Positions 59,808 to 64,000 of a stretch of 64,000 bases of DNA are shown piece by piece. A program made the translations under genes and the position numbers. Source of the stretch: Lewinellaceae bacterium (GTDB lineage Bacteria > Bacteroidota > Bacteroidia > Chitinophagales > Saprospiraceae); assembly GCA_016713985.1 (NCBI GenBank), contig JADJOD010000023.1:82262-146261 (forward strand), written 5' to 3'. Every line of letters starts with the position of its first letter. The stretch's first letter is position 1. The notes beneath the pieces are model-generated. The model was given only the letters and a program-made list of their open reading frames with translations. It was not told the DNA's origin and ran no database searches.

Positions 59808-61649
59808 ATGCGTTTTACTTTATTATTGTTGCTCCCTTGCCTGGCCGCCGCGCAGGACGAAGCCGCCTACAATGCCTACAACATCCCGGATACCCTGCTG
59901 ACCGGCGCCGATGCCGTGGTGCGCAGCCGGGAAATGACATTCACCGTATCCTCTGCGGACAACGCCGTATTACACGAAAAACGTGCGGTTACCCTGTTCA
60001 ACGGCAAAAGTGATTACAACAAATTGATTTTGCACTACGACAGTTTTAATAAAATCGGCAAAATACGCGGCAGCCTGTACGACGCTTCGGGGCAATTTAT
60101 CCGCGACATCGAAAAAAAGGAGGTGAAAGATCAGAGTGCGATCAGTGATTTTTCCATTTATGAAGACAGCCGGGTGCGCTATCTGGAGGTGAATCACGAC
60201 CGCTATCCCTATACCGTTGTCTTTGAATACGATATGAAGTTCCACGACCTGCGCGGATACCCTACCTGGGATATTCAGTCGTATAACACGGCCGTGGAAA
60301 ATTCCGTTTGCCGGTTCGTTTTGTCACGGAACATGAAATTGTATCACAAAGCATTGAATATCAATATTTCACCCGAAGAAAAAATAGAAGATGGCGATCA
60401 GATTTACGAATGGCGGGTGCATAATTTGCCGGCCATCGGCAAGGAACCCTACGCGCCTTCGGCTTACGATTTGTTGCCCTGCGTGCTTATATCGCCCGAT
60501 TTGTTTCAGGCCGAGCGCTACACCGGCAGCATGGCTTCCTGGAAGGACCTGGGCCTGTTCCAGTTCGAGTTGTCCAAAGGCCGCGACAAATTATCCCCCC
60601 AACTCAAATCCACCGTTCGCGAACTCACCGCCGGACTCACCACGGAAAAAGAAAAAATCGCCGTTTTGTACCGCTACCTCCAGCAAAATACCCGGTATGT
60701 GAGCGTCCAACTCGGTATCGGCGGCTGGCAACCTTTCGATGCCAATTATGTGGAAAAAAACAAGTTCGGCGACTGCAAGGCACTGAGCAACTTCATGAAA
60801 GCGCTGCTGAAAGAGGCTGGTATCGCCTCCAACCCCGCGCTGGTGAAATACGGCGACGATTGTATGGACCTCTCTGACAACTTCGCCACCGTTGCATTTA
60901 ACCACATGATACTGTACGTGCCCTCGCAGTCGACCTGGCTCGAGTGCACGAGTAGCAGCCTGCCGCCCAACTACCTCGGTTCGGGCACCGACGACCGGGA
61001 AGTGTTGCTAATCACCGAGCAGGGCGGGAAAATCGCGCGCACCCCGGCTTTGCCGCCGGCCGGCAACCTGAAACGCAGTTTCACCGATATTACCCTGCAA
61101 AACACCGGCGAAGCCGTCGTAGCCGTGCGTTCTACACTCAGCGGTTCGCTGCACGAGTGGTATCGCGGCGCGGCGGAGTACTACACCCCGGAAGAATTGC
61201 AAAAAGAAATGCAGAAGAAAAACCCTTTGCCCCAGGCCTATTATGCCAAGTTGAACATACTGCCCAGTAAAGACGCGCCGGAAGCCGGGCTCGAATACGA
61301 GATGCGGGTACCGCAGTTCGGCAGCAAGGCCGGAAAACGTTTTTTCCTGCCCGTCAACCCCGTGAATGCGCTTCGGGAGATTCCGCCGGCCAATGAAAAA
61401 CGGGTGCATCCCGTTGCCGTTCATAAAGGTTTTGTGGAACAGGATACCGTATTGCTGCACCCGCCGGAAGGCTACACCGTGAAAGTATTCCTTCGGAAAA
61501 TACCAGCATTTCCACCGAATTCGGCTCCTATTCGGGCCAGGTGGTCCAACAGGACCGGGGCCTGTTGTTTATTCGCCGGCTGGAAATTTTGCCGGTGCGC
61601 CTGCCTGCCGATCGGTACACCGAATGGCGCAATTTTTACCGCGACGTAG
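59808..61649 (+). CDS. DUF3857/transglutaminase-like exported protein (copy 2), C-terminus frameshifted
   Basis: A second copy of the same family. The signal peptide is FTLLLLLPCLAAAQ; DUF3857 residues 45-250 include DSRVRYLEVNHDRYPYTVVF. The core here has the Cys motif, NKFGDCKALSNFMKALLKEA, with His in VAFNHMILYVPSQSTWLECT, so it is probably active, unlike copy 1. As read it ends in a Pro/Arg/Cys-rich tail after GYTVKVF. Adding one C at 61490-61491 gives instead SENTSISTEFGSYSGQVVQQ, then DRGLLFIRRLEILPVRLPAD and a stop at 61693, 628 residues in all. The ATG 59808 is preferred to a GTG at 59763. Confidence 0.87.
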   Translation: MRFTLLLLLPCLAAAQDEAAYNAYNIPDTLLTGADAVVRSREMTFTVSSADNAVLHEKRAVTLFNGKSDYNKLILHYDSFNKIGKIRGSLYDASGQFIRDIEKKEVKDQSAISDFSIYEDSRVRYLEVNHDRYPYTVVFEYDMKFHDLRGYPTWDIQSYNTAVENSVCRFVLSRNMKLYHKALNINISPEEKIEDGDQIYEWRVHNLPAIGKEPYAPSAYDLLPCVLISPDLFQAERYTGSMASWKDLGLFQFELSKGRDKLSPQLKSTVRELTAGLTTEKEKIAVLYRYLQQNTRYVSVQLGIGGWQPFDANYVEKNKFGDCKALSNFMKALLKEAGIASNPALVKYGDDCMDLSDNFATVAFNHMILYVPSQSTWLECTSSSLPPNYLGSGTDDREVLLITEQGGKIARTPALPPAGNLKRSFTDITLQNTGEAVVAVRSTLSGSLHEWYRGAAEYYTPEELQKEMQKKNPLPQAYYAKLNILPSKDAPEAGLEYEMRVPQFGSKAGKRFFLPVNPVNALREIPPANEKRVHPVAVHKGFVEQDTVLLHPPEGYTVKVFLRKIPAFPPNSAPIRARWSNRTGACCLFAGWKFCRCACLPIGTPNGAIFTAT

Positions 61650-61788
61650 CCAAAGCAGACGGAATGAAAGTAGTGCTGGTGAATAAGACCTGAAAAATTT
61701 GCGCTGATTTTTCCAGATTTTTCCACGGCAGTCCCTCCAAATGCCTCCGAATCCCAATCTTTGCCCGCACGAAACCAACTTTCACTGC

Positions 61789-62676
61789 ATGTTCATTTTT
61801 AAAAAAGTGGCCGACCTGCAAGGCTGGCTGAATGACGAACGCGCCAGGGGTCGCTCCATCGGTTTTGCCCCGACCATGGGCGCCCTGCACGACGGCCACC
61901 TTGATCTGGTGCGAATGGCCAAACGGGAATGCGACCGCGCCGTAGTCAGCATTTTTGTCAACCCCACCCAGTTCAACGACCCGAAAGACCTGGAAAAATA
62001 CCCGCGTACTCCCGAAAAAGATACGGAACTCCTGCTGCCTGCCGGTTGCGACGCCCTGTTTATCCCACCCGTGGAAGAAGTATATCCGCCCGGCAAAAAT
62101 TTTCGGATTCACCTGGATTTCAGGCAGTTGGATGAAGTAATGGAAGGGGTGTTTCGCCCCGGTCACTTCGAAGGAATGGCCTCGGTGGTCAACCGCCTGC
62201 TCGACATCGTGCAACCCCACCGGCTCTACATGGGGCAAAAGGATTTTCAACAACTCAGTATCGTGCGCGATATGTTGCGGCAACTGAATTCACCCGTCGA
62301 ACTGGTGATGTGCCCCACCCGCCGTGAAGCCGACGGACTCGCCATGAGCAGCCGCAATGTGCGCCTTACTCCCGACATGCGCGCCGCCGCGCCGGTCATC
62401 CACCAAACCCTGCAATGGGCTAAAACGGCCTTTGAAACGATGGAGGCCGCCGCCGTTCAGGCACAGGCGCTAGAAAAACTCACCCGAGCCAGCCTCCAAC
62501 CGGAATATTTCGACATCGTGGACGGCATTTCCCTGCTGCCGGTACCCACCCGCGCCGACAGCAATTTTATCGTGGCCTGCGTCGCCGCCTTTGCCGGAGA
62601 AGTACGGCTGATTGATAATTTGGTGTTAAGAGGGGATTCAGGGTTTAAGGGTTTGTGGTACGTCATAAAGTTTTGA
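61789..62676 (+). CDS. panC: Pantothenate synthetase, 3' end fused to an insertion sequence
   Basis: A 295-residue enzyme joining pantoate and beta-alanine in CoA synthesis. The HIGH-like motif is FAPTMGALHDGHLDLVRMAK, the KMSKS-like region is LYMGQKDFQQLSIVRDML, and RREADGLAMSSRNVRLTPD and FVNPTQFNDPKDLEKYPRTP are further signatures. The normal family ends at about VRLIDNLVL. The last codons LWYVIKF and the stop (62653-62676) are encoded by the terminal repeat of the insertion sequence, so the C-terminus was altered by insertion, though the catalytic part is complete. The start at 61789 fits the family; the frame opens at 61741. Confidence 0.93.
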   Translation: MFIFKKVADLQGWLNDERARGRSIGFAPTMGALHDGHLDLVRMAKRECDRAVVSIFVNPTQFNDPKDLEKYPRTPEKDTELLLPAGCDALFIPPVEEVYPPGKNFRIHLDFRQLDEVMEGVFRPGHFEGMASVVNRLLDIVQPHRLYMGQKDFQQLSIVRDMLRQLNSPVELVMCPTRREADGLAMSSRNVRLTPDMRAAAPVIHQTLQWAKTAFETMEAAAVQAQALEKLTRASLQPEYFDIVDGISLLPVPTRADSNFIVACVAAFAGEVRLIDNLVLRGDSGFKGLWYVIKF

Positions 62677-62688
62677 CTTTTTTGAACG
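62653..62688. repeat. Left terminal inverted repeat of the insertion sequence
   Basis: It begins TTGTGGTACGTCATAAAGTT and is an exact reverse complement of 63965-64000. In the panC frame it encodes LWYVIKF and the stop codon. Confidence 0.9.
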
Positions 62689-62739
62689 TCATAAAGTTTT
62701 GACCTAATTTTGGAGTTCATTGACATATCAGATTAAATT

Positions 62740-63935
62740 ATGGGCCAAGCCAAGACACTTGATATAAGGCAACGAGTAGTTACAATGAAACAAAGTAAAC
62801 ACACGAATGCCAGTATTTCCGAATCCTTACAAATAGGCATTGGAACTGTTAAAAACATTTGGAAACGTTACCAAACCAATGGTAAAGCGGGTTTACCTGC
62901 TTGTTATGATCGATGTGGTAGACCAGTAAGTCCAAAAGAGGAACTTGCCTTTCGGTTGGTTCGATTGGTTCGCCACATTCATCCTACATGGGGTGTACCC
63001 TTAATTGTATTGAAGGTTTCAGAGAAATTTCCTGAGTTAAAATTGCGGAGTATTCGGCAATATCAACGTCGTTTATTTGAAGGCAGGGGCCAACTACCTC
63101 GTCCGATTTTACCACCCAAGCCTGATGCGGAGCAATCCCGGATTGCCCACGACACTTGGCAAATAGATGCTAAAGAGCGTTTTTACTATCCAAAATGGCC
63201 AGGAGGTATGTTACCTGACTATAATGGATGAGGCAAGCGGGGCATTGTTAGGTGCACAGGCTTTCCCCCCATGCACGGATTAGTCAGGTTCCAATAGAGC
63301 AGATCCGACAGTTCTTATTGACGCATTTCCAACGCTGGATCATGCCCAAGGCTATCCGAACTGACAATGGCGAGCCTTTTGGAGTTCCTACCCGGGATGT
63401 TGTGCCTTTCATGTCCTTGTGGTTGAAAGCCTGGAACATCATTCCTATTCTCAATCGCCCGCGCCGTCCAACTGATAACTCAAAAGTAGAAAGAGGGCAA
63501 GGCACTACCAGTCGATGGGCAGAATTGAGTAAATGTGCAAACTTGAATATACTGCAACAACGGTTAGATAATGCATGCTTGATTCAACGTGAGAAATATC
63601 CAGTCGTGCGACTTGGTAATGTCACCAGAAGTCAACTACACAAAAGTCTTGAGGACAAAGCACGCCCTTTTGATCAAGCGAACTTCGATGAAAAAAAAGC
63701 CTACGCTCACTTGGCTTTGGCTGTAATGCCTCGAAAAGTCAGCATTAATGGGACAATCGTTATTTATAACAAAGTATTCTCTGTCGGAGCATCACATAAA
63801 AGAAAAATCATGATGATTAAGTTCGATCCCATTCATGTGGCATGGATGGTAATTGATCAAACAGGTTCCATATGTAAAACAATACCTGACTCCAGGTTTC
63901 AAAAGGAGTGTTTATTTAATCTGATATGTCAATGA
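62740..63935 (+). pseudogene. DDE (rve-type) transposase, two frameshifts as read
   Basis: The frame opens MGQAKTLDIRQRVVTMKQSK with a helix-turn-helix region (ISESLQIGIGTVKNIWKRYQ). The catalytic part has the first Asp in HDTWQIDAKER, then the second Asp in KAIRTDNGEPFGVPTRD and the Glu in DNSKVERGQGTTSRWAEL. The frame breaks after KER at a five-T run (63180-63184); the next frame continues LTIMDEASGALLGAQAF and breaks again at a six-C run (63265-63270) before HARISQVPIEQIRQFLLTHF. Removing one T and one C gives one protein of 397 residues. The integrase-core family is clear; the IS family is not assigned. Confidence 0.85.
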
Positions 63936-63964
63936 ACTGATAAAAAAGAGCCAAAACTTTTGGT

Positions 63965-64000
63965 CGTTCAAAAAAGTCAAAACTTTATGACGTACCACAA
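63965..64000. repeat. Right terminal inverted repeat of the insertion sequence
   Basis: It ends TTTATGACGTACCACAA at the window edge and pairs exactly with 62653-62688. Whether the repeat continues outside the window is unknown. Confidence 0.88.

Larger units (their letters stand above)
62653..64000 (+). mobile_element. Insertion sequence with 36-bp terminal inverted repeats (right end at window edge)
   Basis: Perfect 36-base inverted repeats lie at 62653-62688 and 63965-64000; the outer end could extend past the window. Inside the left end the word CGTCATAAAGTTTTGAC occurs twice (62661-62677 and 62687-62703), and the right end has one exact and one degenerate copy. A single transposase gene fills the space. 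Direct target repeats cannot be checked because the right flank is outside the window. The element lies directly after panC and supplies its stop codon. Confidence 0.88.

Noticed and set aside
62740..63935. Programmed ribosomal frameshifting in the transposase
   Set aside because: Two breaks occur, both in homopolymers and both repaired by deleting one base, as in several non-mobile genes of the window, so error or decay is simpler.
1..64000. tRNA, rRNA, riboswitch or replication origin
   Set aside because: No cloverleaf, rRNA segment or DnaA-box cluster was found in the gaps by eye; a covariance search would be decisive.

Overview
The window looks like a chromosomal segment of a Bacteroidota bacterium, most probably from the Saprospiria/Chitinophagia side. 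This rests on an outer-membrane-style secreted protein ending in a type IX secretion sorting domain, a propeller/Y_Y_Y histidine kinase paired with a LytTR regulator, an OstA-like LPS-transport protein, Bacteroidota forms of RecO, LspA and uracil phosphoribosyltransferase, a DUF3127 protein, and -7 boxes of the TAnnTTTG type. No rRNA, tRNA or CRISPR array was seen.

Layout. 1-3.6 kb: a minus-strand run (DUF4350 membrane protein, PKD-cyclophilin lipoprotein, TPR protein). 3.7-7.6 kb: a patchy accessory stretch with an AT-rich orphan lipoprotein, a broken DUF4062 gene, palindromic repeats, a secreted GH65 glycoside hydrolase and a nucleotidyltransferase with a small overlapping partner. 7.7-19.5 kb: orphan exported proteins, a NarL-type regulator, a DUF6498 protein, a serine hydrolase, a class A penicillin-binding protein and a membrane-spanning patatin. 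20-27.4 kb: NAD kinase, then an aromatic-catabolism cluster transcribed leftward: hmgA, hppD, paaA, tnaA, paaB, paaC, paaD. It would take tyrosine to maleylacetoacetate, split tryptophan to indole and epoxidise phenylacetyl-CoA, but paaA and paaD carry lesions as read. 27.8-36.7 kb: DEAD-box helicase, LspA, a helical-repeat protein, a 964-residue T9SS cargo protein, upp and recO. 36.8-42.6 kb: a five-gene minus-strand signalling locus (SH3 lipoprotein, P-loop kinase, SH3 protein, propeller histidine kinase, LytTR regulator). 42.8-55.6 kb: two tandem thioredoxin-like proteins, MnmA, OstA-like protein, a DUF1624-like acyltransferase, a cation/proton antiporter, a DCC-family protein, a peptide-binding lipoprotein, DUF3127, a Trp-repeat protein and a polyprenyl synthase. 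55.7-64 kb: O-antigen-ligase-like protein with a TPR tail, two DUF3857/transglutaminase proteins, panC, and an insertion sequence ending at the window edge.

Two themes stand out. First, short-word repeat arrays: a C/A/T-rich array (word CCTGAAACCTTTAAACC) lies directly before the start codons of three unrelated genes (patatin, nadK, mnmA), always in the same orientation to the gene. A different class of mirrored word arrays marks gene ends. Second, at least seven reading frames are broken by a one-base change in a short homopolymer, or by loss of one dinucleotide unit, and each is repaired by reversing that change. This suggests systematic sequencing error, although real decay cannot be excluded. 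paaA also lacks about 25 internal codons, which a base-calling error would not explain.
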